A stretch of DNA of 64,000 nucleotides, taken from NCBI RefSeq assembly GCF_900299525.1, contig NZ_OMKA01000023.1, positions 186,001 to 250,000 of the forward strand. Direction: 5' to 3'. The stretch comes from Aquimarina sp. Aq78. Its GTDB lineage: Bacteria > Bacteroidota > Bacteroidia > Flavobacteriales > Flavobacteriaceae. A program made the translations under genes and the position numbers. Position 1 is the first letter of the stretch; the number at the start of each line of letters is the position of its first letter. Under the pieces are notes generated by a model. That model ran no database searches, was not told the origin of the DNA, and saw nothing but the letters and a program-made list of their open reading frames with translations. Positions 18,842 to 27,610 of this stretch are shown in pieces.

Positions 18842-20494
18842 TCATTTTTTAGTTTCTGATTTATTTTTTGCATGTTGTAAATTTTCTTTAAATAGTTTTA
18901 CGCTATGATGATTTGTTTTTTCTCCTAATTCAATTGCTTTTGAATAACAAGTAATTGCTTCTTTATAACTTTCACACACTAAAAAACCTTCGCCTAAGCT
19001 ATCCCATACATTTGGTGAATTAGGATATCGTTTTGTGTTTTCTTTAAAAAATTTAATTGCTAATTCACAATTATCATCAAGGAATTTATAGCCTAATCTA
19101 TTTATAGAATTCTCGGTAGGGTTATAATTTTTTAAAAAAGACTGTTTTAAACTATCTGCAATTCTCTGGTTCCCATTTTGATAATAGAGATACATAATAT
19201 GTCCAACAGAAGTTTCTGATGGTAACACTTTATAGCCACATAACTCTGATAGTTTTTCAAAATAGCTATTCAATGCTTTAATACCCCCATGTTTTTTAAA
19301 TTCGTTTAAAGAACTTCTGTCTGGATACCCTTTCACTTTATAAATATCTTCAAGGCCATGTGCTGATAAGTATAATTGATGTATTATTTCTCTGTCTTTA
19401 ATTGGATTTATATTCGAGAGAAATATAATTGTTGTGTCATCATCATACATATTTATTGATGAGCGATGGCCATGAAGGGCGCCACCATGAGTATACATTT
19501 TTATCTTGGTGTTTCTTTCGATCAGATCGTCCCAATTGCGAATCCAACCATAACAATAACCATGCTTATTTGGGGTTAACATTTTTTTGGTATAAGTGGC
19601 TGATAATAATTTGTTTGTTTTAATGGCTTCACTCCAAATAAATAGATCATCAACTGTAGAGTGTATCCCTCCGGTAGCATATATATTAGACTGATCTCTA
19701 AACGGTACATTATTAAAATTTCCTCCATATTTCATAAAAATCATACGAAAGGTTTCATCTTCAATAAAAGAATAGCCTTTTGCAGTTTCATTTTTTATAA
19801 ATTCATTAGTTTCATATCCGGTGTTTTTTAGCCCTAATGGTTTTGTTATTTTTGTTTCAAGTAATTCTGAAAAGGGTTTTTTTGAAACTTCTTCCAAAAT
19901 AGCTCCTAAGAGCATATACCCTAAGCTACTATAATAAAATGTTGTCCCTGGTGTATAGGCTAGTTTTACTTTCCCTACTAGTATTGCCAATTCTCTGGGA
20001 GTATAAGCAGTAGATATAAAAGCGTCTTGAGTTATTCCAGTTTTTAAAATACCTTCATAATGTGGTAATCCAGAAGTATGTGATAACAATTGATGAATTG
20101 TTATCTTATTTCCTAATTCTTTTGGGAAATAAGGTAAATGTGTTGATACAGAATCTTCTAATTTTAAAACACCTTCTTCAACTAGTTGCATTATTAACAT
20201 TGCTGTAAACTGTTTGGTTACAGATCCGATTGGAAATTTGGTATCTACAATGTTTGGTATATTTTGTTCTCGGTCTTTTAGTCCATAAGCTTTTTTAAAA
20301 GTTATTTTTCCTTTTTTCGCAACCAGAATAACTCCATTAAAAGGACTACTGATTTTTTTTCTTCCATTTTCAGAATACTCTTGCATTAGTGTATCTAGTG
20401 ATTTTGGAGAATCACTACATGAATTAAAAAAGAGGGCTATAACTACTATGAATAATAGTATTCGAATTGTTTTTTGTGATGATAGATGAATCAT
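18842..20494 (-). CDS. Beta-lactamase-fold serine hydrolase lipoprotein with TPR tail
   Basis: A 550-residue lipoprotein (lipobox FNSC, about residue 26) of the class C beta-lactamase / DD-peptidase family. Motifs: S91-V-T-K94 in FPIGSVTKQF (nucleophile Ser and Lys), SHTSGLPHY, YYSSLGY where Y188-S-S replaces the usual YxN, and a THGGALHG third motif. Residues about 440-545 contain TPR-like helices (ITCYSKAIELGE). Family members include esterases and peptidoglycan or D-amino-acid peptidases; true lactamase activity is unlikely. A -7 element lies upstream at 20521. Confidence 0.88.
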   Translation of the reverse strand: MIHLSSQKTIRILLFIVVIALFFNSCSDSPKSLDTLMQEYSENGRKKISSPFNGVILVAKKGKITFKKAYGLKDREQNIPNIVDTKFPIGSVTKQFTAMLIMQLVEEGVLKLEDSVSTHLPYFPKELGNKITIHQLLSHTSGLPHYEGILKTGITQDAFISTAYTPRELAILVGKVKLAYTPGTTFYYSSLGYMLLGAILEEVSKKPFSELLETKITKPLGLKNTGYETNEFIKNETAKGYSFIEDETFRMIFMKYGGNFNNVPFRDQSNIYATGGIHSTVDDLFIWSEAIKTNKLLSATYTKKMLTPNKHGYCYGWIRNWDDLIERNTKIKMYTHGGALHGHRSSINMYDDDTTIIFLSNINPIKDREIIHQLYLSAHGLEDIYKVKGYPDRSSLNEFKKHGGIKALNSYFEKLSELCGYKVLPSETSVGHIMYLYYQNGNQRIADSLKQSFLKNYNPTENSINRLGYKFLDDNCELAIKFFKENTKRYPNSPNVWDSLGEGFLVCESYKEAITCYSKAIELGEKTNHHSVKLFKENLQHAKNKSETKK

Positions 20495-20520
20495 ATTTGT
20501 TTCATTTTGACTATTTGAAA

Positions 20521-20528
20521 CAAATGTA
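20521..20528 (-). promoter_or_regulatory. Putative -7 element of the serine hydrolase gene
   Basis: Minus strand reads TACATTTG (TAnnTTTG), 27 bp before the ATG. Just upstream (20562-20579) is the inverted repeat ATGACAT-TCTT-ATGTCAT, a candidate operator. Confidence 0.5.
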
Positions 20529-20601
20529 TGTGAGTGCTAAGAGATGTATTATGTCAGAACTATGACATTCTTATGTCATTCATTGAAATTTTTGTGCTTA
20601 A

Positions 20602-21189
20602 CTACAAGAAATTAGGTATAAATGACATGGTAAGAATATTTTTATTATTTAACTGAATGGTATTTTTAGAGATGATAAAAATGTTAATTGCTAAACAGAA
20701 TAAGTAAACGATTAGAGCGATGTAGAGTCCGTCTCCGGCATTTCCTGTGATAAGATTATTAAGGAAAACAACCAGAAAGAAGGAAAATATGGTAGCTACT
20801 GTCCAAATGATTTGAAAACTAATTATTTTACCTCCTAAGTGTTTTAAATCTTTTAATGTTCCGTTTAGTTTCCAAATCATAAGCGGAATAATGATATTAC
20901 CTAAAGGGATAATTAATGTCGCTAGAATAGATAAATTCATTTTTTTAAGAATAGATATTTCATTTGCTAAATTCTGTATGTTGGGTTTTTTAACGGTCAA
21001 ATTAGAAATATCTATATCTAGTTTTTTTGCTAGCGTTTGTAGCGTAAAAAGACGTGGTGTAACCGTACCTTTTTCAATTCGCTGTATGGTTCTAAGAGAA
21101 ATATTTGACATTTCGGCTAATGCTTCTTGAGATAAACCTTTGGCCAAACGAGCTTCTTTAACTTTTTCTTTTACCGTTATTGTATCCAT
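20602..21189 (-). CDS. XRE-family regulator with membrane domain
   Basis: A 195-residue protein. Residues about 1-62 are a Cro/C1-type helix-turn-helix (VKEARLAKGLSQEALAEMSNISLRTIQRIEKG). The rest has about three hydrophobic helices (about 88-106, 118-142, 150-170), so the DNA-binding domain is tethered to the inner membrane. Such proteins occur widely in Bacteroidota; signals are mostly unknown. Upstream DNA carries TTCTTATGTCA, also present near the start of the serine hydrolase gene. Confidence 0.87.
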   Translation of the reverse strand: MDTITVKEKVKEARLAKGLSQEALAEMSNISLRTIQRIEKGTVTPRLFTLQTLAKKLDIDISNLTVKKPNIQNLANEISILKKMNLSILATLIIPLGNIIIPLMIWKLNGTLKDLKHLGGKIISFQIIWTVATIFSFFLVVFLNNLITGNAGDGLYIALIVYLFCLAINIFIISKNTIQLNNKNILTMSFIPNFL

Positions 21190-21271
21190 GGTGTTGTTTT
21201 AAGTCTCCTTATGTTCTTATGTCAAAAACATAGGTTTTGAAGTGACTTTTTTTAATTCTAAGCAGTTTAAT

Positions 21272-21712
21272 TTAAGGTTTATCTGGTGTTCGTTCAAATA
21301 TTTTTTGTTCTTTTTTCTCGATATAATTCTGATTTAAATAAAACTGATGAGCAGATTCTCTTTTCACATTACATCTTACCCTAACGGTTTTATAATCATT
21401 AGCGTGACTTTCTAGATACTCGATCAAAGTACTGGCAACTCCATTCCTTCTATACTCTTTTCTAACGATAAGTCCTCCGATTTCCAAAAAAGGAGAAGAT
21501 GTTAATCTAATCGAAATAAACCCATGTATATATCCAATAACTATTGTATTTAAAACAGCTACAAATGCAAAATGATCTTTATTAGAATTTATTAAAGTGA
21601 TCTGTTTTGTAATTAAAGATTCATCAATTTGATAGCCAAGTTGTACAGAAAGTTCAGCTATTGAAAATGCATCAGATTTATGTAGTTCTCTTATTTTAAT
21701 CTCTTCAAACAT
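21272..21712 (-). CDS. GNAT family N-acetyltransferase
   Basis: A 146-residue GNAT with KIRELHKSDAFSIAELSVQLGY at the start, the acetyl-CoA loop VRKEYRRNGVASTLIEYLE (RRNGVA), and the VRCNVKRESAHQFYLNQNY C-terminal segment. It starts 5 bp after the DUF1059 gene and so probably belongs to the ArsR-SRPBCC-DUF1059-GNAT transcript. Confidence 0.88.
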   Translation of the reverse strand: MFEEIKIRELHKSDAFSIAELSVQLGYQIDESLITKQITLINSNKDHFAFVAVLNTIVIGYIHGFISIRLTSSPFLEIGGLIVRKEYRRNGVASTLIEYLESHANDYKTVRVRCNVKRESAHQFYLNQNYIEKKEQKIFERTPDKP

Positions 21713-21717
21713 GTTAC

Positions 21718-21957
21718 TTATTCGTTTTCTGGTAACGTATCGAATTCTTTTCTAACATTTTCAAACCATTCTTTCATAGCTTCAGGAGATTTCATGAGTT
21801 CTTGTATTTTATTCATCGCTATAAGATGTGGTTTATCACCCTTCTGAAACATTTCTGTACCGTGATTTTTACTCATTTCGGCTATTTCTTCAAACGTATT
21901 GGCATGAAATTCTTTGTTACATGCTCCTCCTAACTGTTTGCAAGTCATTGTTTTCAT
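21718..21957 (-). CDS. DUF1059-type small protein
   Basis: A 79-residue protein starting MKTMTCKQLGGACNKEFHA, the wording of the DUF1059-like small protein family, with Cys6 and Cys13, a TFEEIAEMSKNHG helix and EMFQKGDKPH. No enzymatic function is known. It is often found next to ArsR-SRPBCC pairs, as here (73 bp downstream). Confidence 0.85.
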   Translation of the reverse strand: MKTMTCKQLGGACNKEFHANTFEEIAEMSKNHGTEMFQKGDKPHLIAMNKIQELMKSPEAMKEWFENVRKEFDTLPENE

Positions 21958-22030
21958 GATTAAATACTAGTTCTATTTGATTTCGCTTTTTGTTTGGTTC
22001 ATGTGTGTTTAATATTTCACATAAAAATTG

Positions 22031-22489
22031 TTACTTTTCTTCAAGAAACTCCCCAAGTCTATCAAAAACAGAACCCCAACCATTCATAATACCCATTTTT
22101 GTTTGTTGTTCACAATATTCTTCTGTTGGATGTATGACATTAAAAGTAAAATTAGTTTTGTCTCCGTTTTTTTCAAATAGAGCTTGTATTTCTACACCTT
22201 CTGTCATGGGTTTGAAATTTGCAGAAGAGCATATTTTTTCGAACTCAACAATTTCTAAATACACACCATCAGAAATGAATTCGTTCCCATCTGGCATTTG
22301 CATGGTATATTTCCACTTGCCACCAACTCTAAAATCATGCTCAATTACTTTTGTGTTCATTCCTTTTGGCCCCCACCATTGAGCGATATGTTCGGGATGA
22401 GTCCAGGCTTCCCAAACTAGTTTTATAGGAGCATTAAAGGTTCTTTTTAGAGTTACAGTTCGATTGTTTGCTTCACTTCGATTACTCAT
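22031..22489 (-). CDS. SRPBCC (AHSA1-type) domain protein
   Basis: A 152-residue START/AHSA1-fold protein: RTFNAPIKLVWEAWTHPEHIAQWWGPKGM, then IEHDFRVGGKWKYTMQMPDG and a C-terminal long helix GWGSVFDRLGEFLEE. The fold makes a hydrophobic pocket for small ligands. The start overlaps the ArsR stop by 8 bp. ArsR-SRPBCC pairs are common; the regulator usually represses the pair. Ligand unknown. Confidence 0.92.
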   Translation of the reverse strand: MSNRSEANNRTVTLKRTFNAPIKLVWEAWTHPEHIAQWWGPKGMNTKVIEHDFRVGGKWKYTMQMPDGNEFISDGVYLEIVEFEKICSSANFKPMTEGVEIQALFEKNGDKTNFTFNVIHPTEEYCEQQTKMGIMNGWGSVFDRLGEFLEEK

Positions 22490-22811
22490 TTTCTTTATTT
22501 TTTGTTTGTAATTTGGTTAAATAATTTTCGAAAGAATCCAGTCTGTCTTCCCACAGATTCCGATATTGTTCTATCCATAAGAAAGCGGGGATAAGGTTTC
22601 TGGGTTGGATTTGGCATAACCGTTCTCTCCCTTGTTTATTAATAGTTATTATTCCACACTCTTTCAAGATTTTTAAGTGTTTTGAAATTGCAGGGCGACT
22701 AACGTCAAATTTTTGGGCTACCGTATTTACAGTTAATGTTTCGTCTGCCAGTAATTCTATAATTTCTCTTCTAACCGGGTCGGCTATTGCTTGAAAGACA
22801 TCTCTTCTCAT
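22482..22811 (-). CDS. ArsR-type winged-helix repressor
   Basis: A 109-residue regulator. The ATG at 22811 (MRRDVFQAIADPVRREII) matches the family start and places the -7 element 24 bp upstream; the longer frame to 22865 would overlap the promoter. HTH: TVNTVAQKFDVSRPAISKHLKILKECGII, wing INKQGRERLCQIQ. No metal-binding cysteine pair of classical ArsR/SmtB is present, fitting the SRPBCC-associated, non-metal subfamily. Confidence 0.92.
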   Translation of the reverse strand: MRRDVFQAIADPVRREIIELLADETLTVNTVAQKFDVSRPAISKHLKILKECGIITINKQGRERLCQIQPRNLIPAFLWIEQYRNLWEDRLDSFENYLTKLQTKNKENE

Positions 22812-22834
22812 GTTTTTAGGTAACTGATTGGTTA

Positions 22835-22865
22835 CAAATATAAATGTAATCATTTGGTTACGCAA
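22835..22865 (-). promoter_or_regulatory. Promoter of the ArsR-SRPBCC operon
   Basis: Minus strand: -33 TTG at 22865-22863, 20-bp spacer, -7 TATATTTG at 22842-22835. An AAATG-N4-CATTT inverted repeat (22842-22855) and two direct copies of TTGGTTAC (on the plus strand) lie in and around the spacer, where an ArsR operator would be expected. Confidence 0.65.
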
Positions 22866-22939
22866 TTTTTTTATAAGAAATTGTAGTTAACAAATAGAAT
22901 TAGTTATGAGAGAGTAGTAGTTAAAGCAGAGAGCGAGTA

Positions 22940-23509
22940 TTATTTTTTCTTTGCGATTAACAAAAGAGAATCATTATCCTCAAACTCATTATAATCACTG
23001 ATAGATAGAATGTCAAAATACTTTAGATAGGCTTTTCTAAGTGTTGATCCGTTATGATAATTTACAAAAAGACCTTTAAAAACTTCAGAACCTTCTCCTT
23101 TCCAAAAAGAATGGCATATTATTCCATTGGAATTTAAAATTTCATATTGCCTTTTAACAGTGTCGATCAATTCATTATCATTTAAGTGATGTAATACCTT
23201 ATTTGAATAAATCCCATCAAATTTTTTATCTGTTTTTAAAGTAATAGCGTCCAACTCAAGGAATTTTCCATTGGGATTTTTGGAGATCAGATGATTCAGA
23301 AATTCGGTTGAGTTATCAGAACCAGTAATATCATATGATTTGTTTAGGATTTTCCAATCTGTACCAGGGCCCGAACCAATTTCGAGTACCGTTGAATTGG
23401 AAGGCAAAACTTGTTTAAGTTTTTCAATTAAGATTTTTCCATTAACATCTTTTGCTAACCTGATATATTCTTCGACTGATTCTTTTGTTTTATAATACTT
23501 TCCTGTCAT
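22940..23509 (-). CDS. Class I SAM-dependent methyltransferase
   Basis: A 189-residue methyltransferase. SAM motif I is VLEIGSGPGT (about 41-50), motif II-like DITGSDNSTEFL, then KFDGIYSNKVLHHL as post-motif. It lacks a recognisable substrate domain, so the acceptor is unknown. It stands alone on the minus strand, 51 bp downstream of a second methyltransferase, with which it may be cotranscribed. Confidence 0.88.
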   Translation of the reverse strand: MTGKYYKTKESVEEYIRLAKDVNGKILIEKLKQVLPSNSTVLEIGSGPGTDWKILNKSYDITGSDNSTEFLNHLISKNPNGKFLELDAITLKTDKKFDGIYSNKVLHHLNDNELIDTVKRQYEILNSNGIICHSFWKGEGSEVFKGLFVNYHNGSTLRKAYLKYFDILSISDYNEFEDNDSLLLIAKKK

Positions 23510-23560
23510 GATTAATTGTGAGTTCTAATGTACTACAGGTGTTATTGGTACGTACTATAT

Positions 23561-24385
23561 TTATTTTTTATAGACTCCACTCTGAAGGATGATTTTTTCT
23601 TCTTTAAGCCCTCTTAATAAATTAGTGATTTTATCTTTTGTAGATGCTCCCATTAAGACATTCAGTCCTAATTTTGGTGGCCCAAATTGCGTTATCTTTT
23701 TTAATAGATTCTCAAAGAATATAATTCCGTTAGCAGTTTGGTCAGAAGATCGTTCTTTTTGTAATCCCAATGTATCAAGAATAGATTCCATTTTAGAAAT
23801 TTGTTCAAGAAAACTTATTTTTGATTCATTTGCCCAGGGCATTGGGTAGTCTACTTCGTTACCTCCTTTTTTAAAAATATCATAATAAATAAAGGTTCCT
23901 TTGTTAGTTAATACTCTATCTATTTCAGAGTAAAATTTTAATTTGTCGTTAATGTTCATTTGTACGTGTTGTGTCCAAACTACATCAAACGATTTGTTTT
24001 CAAAAGGTAAATTAGTTGCATCTCCCTGAATAAATTCTGTACTATTATTTAGACCAACAAGCTTAGATAGATTAGTTGCGGTTTTTACAAATTCTTCGGA
24101 TAAATCAAGACCAATTGTTTTGCAGTTAAATTCATCAGCCAACATCCTGCACGGTCCCCCAATACCACATCCAACATCTAATAGTTTAGCGTTATTTACA
24201 CTAACTGTTTTTGCTAATTCGCTAGAGACTTCTGCTCCTCTCACATGAAACTCATCGACACTGGCTATATCTTTTCGGGTAACATTTTCTATATCGACTC
24301 CCATTTCTTTGAGGCGATTTAAAATATCATCATATAAATCAGGTCGATAATAATGGTTTTCAATTTGTGAAGTTAAAGCCCCCAT
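23561..24385 (-). CDS. SAM methyltransferase, sarcosine/dimethylglycine-type
   Basis: A 274-residue methyltransferase. Motif I is LLDVGCGIGG (about 68-76); the DEFHVRGAE segment before it and the PDLYDDILNRLKEMG N-terminus resemble sarcosine/dimethylglycine methyltransferases of the glycine betaine route, and to a lesser degree UbiE-like enzymes. Post-motifs: VWTQHVQMNI and YYDIFK. A role in betaine synthesis would suit a marine organism but there is no partner glycine methyltransferase in the window, so it remains an inference. Confidence 0.85.
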   Translation of the reverse strand: MGALTSQIENHYYRPDLYDDILNRLKEMGVDIENVTRKDIASVDEFHVRGAEVSSELAKTVSVNNAKLLDVGCGIGGPCRMLADEFNCKTIGLDLSEEFVKTATNLSKLVGLNNSTEFIQGDATNLPFENKSFDVVWTQHVQMNINDKLKFYSEIDRVLTNKGTFIYYDIFKKGGNEVDYPMPWANESKISFLEQISKMESILDTLGLQKERSSDQTANGIIFFENLLKKITQFGPPKLGLNVLMGASTKDKITNLLRGLKEEKIILQSGVYKK

Positions 24386-24519
24386 ATTTCTTGTTTCAAA
24401 TTAGTGCAAGTGGTTTATCCACTGTTTTGCTGTGTGAGAACTAAGATAGTAAAAAGGAGTGATGTAGTAGAAAACTATGACATTGCATGCACATCACTTT
24501 TTGATTCTTTCTCAAGAAG

Positions 24520-25911
24520 TTAGCAATTTCTATACACCCATTCTTTAAAATCAACATATCCTAATATATGACCAGGAATTGGATGTTCCTCGAGCTGTTC
24601 TTTAAGCACCATAAAAGCTTTTCTTTTCTCTATAACATCATATTCGACAGTTTTTGATAAAAACTTTAATACGATTTTTTCATAGAAAACTATGTTTTTT
24701 TGTTTTTTAAGATATTTTTTCATAGAATTTATCAAATATCGTAATGTAAACCCATTGCCAAGCTCATAATGAACCAATAGGTTTAGCCAATAGGTGTAAG
24801 TGATTAAATCTTTTCGATCTTTTTTGGTTTGATGATTAAGGATGTCATTAATCCATTGTAATGCTTTTTTGTGATCCTTTTTTAAGAAATAAATATTTGC
24901 AAATTGAAAACGAAAAGATAGCCAATAATTATTAGGGACAAGAGTTTTATGTAGCTCAATAAAATTTTGGATTTCATCAATAATCTCGTGAGTGGTATGT
25001 AGCTCTTTTAGATTTCTGTGAATTTCAAGTTCAATGTTATAGAGTCTTAATTTTTCTTTAATCAAAGCCGCAGAAATAGTGCCAATGGTATGTGCTTTTT
25101 GTTTTAAAAGTAAAATTCTTACAAACGCCTCTTTGTATTGTTTTTTGAATACAAGAAAACCAAGAAGGTTGTTGTTAATAGAAAAATACATTGCAAAGTA
25201 TTCTCTTAACAGCTCAGGGTTTTGTTCCCACTCTTTGATGAGATCTTCTAGAGTTTGTTTTGCTTTGTCTGTATGTTTGGTAAGGAGTTGTTTTCTGTAT
25301 TTATGTAGTGTTTTGAGCGTTTTGTTTTGTAACGAAACACTTTTTTTATGTGATAATGAGAATTGAGTGGGATCTATATTGGCCAATAAAAGACTGATAT
25401 ATTCATTGGTAGATTCGAGTGTTTCTTTTTGTTTTTGAATAATAGTTTTAAATGTCTCAAAATCCTGAGGATATAATGCCTGGTGTACTTTTCTTTTCCA
25501 ATCTTGTATGTGAAAAAGTAAAACATCCTGCTGAAAGTTTTTTGCTTTTTTTTCGGCTCGATTTAATTCGCTTAAACAGATGGTATACTGGCCTTTGTGA
25601 AATAGAATTTCTACATTACGAATAATGTCCATAAGCTCAGCGTTTTTTGAAATTCGAGAGTGATAATTTCTTAACGATTGAAGAATACGTTGTTTTAGAT
25701 AGTTTTTTATTGTCGTTAATTGTGTTACAAATGCTTTGTCTTTAAAAAGAGCTTTAATTTGAGCTTCATCATATTCTTTTTGAGCTTCTATTGCATCAAA
25801 AAGATTTAAGTATTCTGAAGATTCATTTCCTTGCGTGCTTAATTTAAAATATCGCTTTTCACTTTTAGACAACGATTGGATAAGGTAAAATAATTCTTCG
25901 TTTTTTTTCAT
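24520..25911 (-). CDS. Helical-repeat protein of unknown function
   Basis: A 463-residue cytoplasmic protein without signal peptide, almost wholly alpha-helical and lysine-rich. It begins MKKNEELFYLIQSLSKSEKRYFKLS, a start I have seen in conserved Bacteroidota hypothetical proteins, and has TPR-like pairs (for example FQFANIYFLKKDHKKALQWI). No catalytic motif seen. Single gene, divergent from the VOC gene at 26004. Probably a scaffold, but that is an inference. Confidence 0.72.
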   Translation of the reverse strand: MKKNEELFYLIQSLSKSEKRYFKLSTQGNESSEYLNLFDAIEAQKEYDEAQIKALFKDKAFVTQLTTIKNYLKQRILQSLRNYHSRISKNAELMDIIRNVEILFHKGQYTICLSELNRAEKKAKNFQQDVLLFHIQDWKRKVHQALYPQDFETFKTIIQKQKETLESTNEYISLLLANIDPTQFSLSHKKSVSLQNKTLKTLHKYRKQLLTKHTDKAKQTLEDLIKEWEQNPELLREYFAMYFSINNNLLGFLVFKKQYKEAFVRILLLKQKAHTIGTISAALIKEKLRLYNIELEIHRNLKELHTTHEIIDEIQNFIELHKTLVPNNYWLSFRFQFANIYFLKKDHKKALQWINDILNHQTKKDRKDLITYTYWLNLLVHYELGNGFTLRYLINSMKKYLKKQKNIVFYEKIVLKFLSKTVEYDVIEKRKAFMVLKEQLEEHPIPGHILGYVDFKEWVYRNC

Positions 25912-25965
25912 TTTAGAAACCTATGTTTTTGTAAAAGTATAATTTTTTTGATACATATGATCACT

Positions 25966-25973
25966 TACCTTTG
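25966..25973 (+). promoter_or_regulatory. Putative -7 element for the VOC gene
   Basis: TACCTTTG (TAnnTTTG), 30 bp before the ATG at 26004, with TTTG 15 bp upstream, somewhat close for a -33 element. Confidence 0.5.
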
Positions 25974-26003
25974 AGATATTAGAAACCAATAAATTATAAC
26001 ATC

Positions 26004-26366
26004 ATGTCAAATGCGATTAGCTGGTTTGAGATACCAAGCACTAATTTTGAAAGAGCAATACAATTTTATAATGCACTTTTAGAAGCCGAACTGCAACCTA
26101 TGGAGATGGATTTTAAAATGGCTTTTTTTCCATATAAAGATGGAGGCGTGGGAGGTTGTATTACTCATGGTAATGGCAATAAACCCTCACAAGAAGGTAC
26201 GTTTGCTTATCTTAATGGTGGTGATGATCTATCTATTCCTTTGGCTAGGGTAGAAAAAGCAGGAGGCAAGATTTTAATGCCAAAAACTTCACTGGGAGAA
26301 AATGGATATATGGCCATTTTTTTGGATACCGAAGGGAATAGAGTGGCTTTTCATTCTATGAAGTAG
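26004..26366 (+). CDS. VOC (glyoxalase/bleomycin resistance-like) protein
   Basis: A 120-residue single-repeat VOC protein: AISWFEIPSTNFERAIQFYNALL at the start, then GGVGGCITHGNG and the ending GYMAIFLDTEGNRVAFHSM, which is a family hallmark (metal-binding Glu region). VOC proteins act on or bind diverse small molecules. It is followed by a hairpin at 26381. Confidence 0.92.
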   Translation: MSNAISWFEIPSTNFERAIQFYNALLEAELQPMEMDFKMAFFPYKDGGVGGCITHGNGNKPSQEGTFAYLNGGDDLSIPLARVEKAGGKILMPKTSLGENGYMAIFLDTEGNRVAFHSMK

Positions 26367-26380
26367 TATTTTGTATGTTT

Positions 26381-26417
26381 TGTCACATTGAACAAAGTCA
26401 AAAGGTTCAATGTGGCA
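26381..26417. repeat. REP-like intergenic hairpin
   Basis: Arms TGTCACATTGAAC (26381-26393) and GTTCAATGTGGCA (26405-26417), 12 of 13 pairs, 11-nt loop. The TGTCACATTGA core resembles an interspersed repeat I recall from flavobacterial genomes; it may also work as a terminator for the VOC gene. Confidence 0.65.
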
Positions 26418-26462
26418 AGAGATACTTATTTGTTCTTTTTACTAATTTTAATTACCGTATTG

Positions 26463-27128
26463 ATGCGCTATTTTACAGAAGATTTTGTAGCTTTTTTTAA
26501 AGAGCTGGCAAAGAATAATCATAAAGACTGGTTTCATGAAAACAAAAAAAGATATGAAACCAGTGTTAAAAAACCGTTCGAGGCATTTGTGGGTGAAATG
26601 ATAAGGGAAATACAACAACTGGAACCGAATTTGCAAATTGAACCTAAGGATTGTGTACTTAGAATCAATAGAGATATTCGTTTTTCTAAAGATAAGTCTC
26701 CATATAACTTACATTACACAGCTTTTATTTCGAGTAAAGGGCGTAAAGACAAAAGTATCCCTGGTATATTTTTACGTTTTTCGCCAGAAATGGTAGGTGT
26801 CATGGGTGGGTGTTTTAGCCCGTCAAAAGAACAATTACATAATATAAGAGCAACAATTAATAAATCACCTAAGACATTTAGGAATTTATTAGAGGATAAG
26901 GATTTTGTGCAGAAATTTGGAGAAATTAGAGGCGAAACAATGAAACGAATCCCCAAAGAATGGCAGGAGGCATGTGAAAAAGAACCTTTAATTGCTAATA
27001 AGCAGTTCTATTTTGTTGGAGAAGAAACCCCTGGCCTGATTAGTAGTGCTACTTTGATCGAAGAAATGATGATGTATTGGCAAACGATGCGCCCTATTAA
27101 TGAATATTTATCAAAAGCAATTCAGTAA
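26463..27128 (+). CDS. DUF2461 domain protein
   Basis: A 221-residue protein of the DUF2461 (TIGR02453) family. The start at ATG 26463 (MRYFTEDFVAFFKELAKNN) is canonical; the longer frame begins at a TTG inside the REP-like hairpin. Family motifs: NNHKDWFHENKKRYE, RINRDIRFSKDKSPY and GVMGGCFSPSKEQL. Cytoplasmic, function unknown. Its stop lies 2 bp before the TfoX-like gene, so they are coexpressed. Confidence 0.9.
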   Translation: MRYFTEDFVAFFKELAKNNHKDWFHENKKRYETSVKKPFEAFVGEMIREIQQLEPNLQIEPKDCVLRINRDIRFSKDKSPYNLHYTAFISSKGRKDKSIPGIFLRFSPEMVGVMGGCFSPSKEQLHNIRATINKSPKTFRNLLEDKDFVQKFGEIRGETMKRIPKEWQEACEKEPLIANKQFYFVGEETPGLISSATLIEEMMMYWQTMRPINEYLSKAIQ

Positions 27129-27130
27129 CT

Positions 27131-27490
27131 ATGGCATACAATGAATTTATAGCAGATCGTATTCGACAGATTTTTAGAGAACAAAAGGCAGATTTCTATG
27201 AAAAGAAAATGATGGGAGGGTTATGTTTCATGGTCGATAATAAAATGTGTTGTGGAATCCATTTTAGTAAGAAAAAGGAAATGGATCTGCTAATGGCGCG
27301 AATAGGGATAGATGCAACCGAAGAAGGTATGAAAAAAGAAGGATGCCAGCCGATGGATTTTACAGGTAGACCCATGAAAGGTTTTGTTTTTGTTACCCCC
27401 GATGGTTTTGATCTGGATAAAGATCTGGAGTATTGGGTGCAATTGTGTTTAGATTTTAACCCTTTTGCAAAAAGCAGCAAGAAGAAATAA
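27131..27490 (+). CDS. TfoX N-terminal domain protein
   Basis: A 119-residue protein containing only the TfoX/Sxy N-terminal domain (KKMMGGLCFMVDNKMCCGIH, LDKDLEYWVQLC). Sxy/TfoX controls competence in Gammaproteobacteria; stand-alone N-terminal domain proteins in Bacteroidota have no proven role and probably are not competence regulators. The end is a lysine tail. Confidence 0.88.
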   Translation: MAYNEFIADRIRQIFREQKADFYEKKMMGGLCFMVDNKMCCGIHFSKKKEMDLLMARIGIDATEEGMKKEGCQPMDFTGRPMKGFVFVTPDGFDLDKDLEYWVQLCLDFNPFAKSSKKK

Positions 27491-27578
27491 AATCAACCTG
27501 GATTACTTTAAATTAATTGTGTTCTAGCTATTTTTACCAGGGTATAATATCTTAAAATCGGCTTAAAAAAGTAATTAT

Positions 27579-27586
27579 TACATTTG
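27579..27586 (+). promoter_or_regulatory. Putative -7 element for the AraC-type regulator gene
   Basis: TACATTTG (TAnnTTTG), 24 bp before the ATG at 27611. An in-frame TTG at 27584 lies inside this element, so it is not the start. Confidence 0.55.
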
Positions 27587-27610
27587 GATAGTTGTATCAT
27601 ATCCAGAATA

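Noticed and set aside
27584..27610. TTG start of the AraC-type regulator
   Set aside because: The TTG is part of the probable -7 element TACATTTG.
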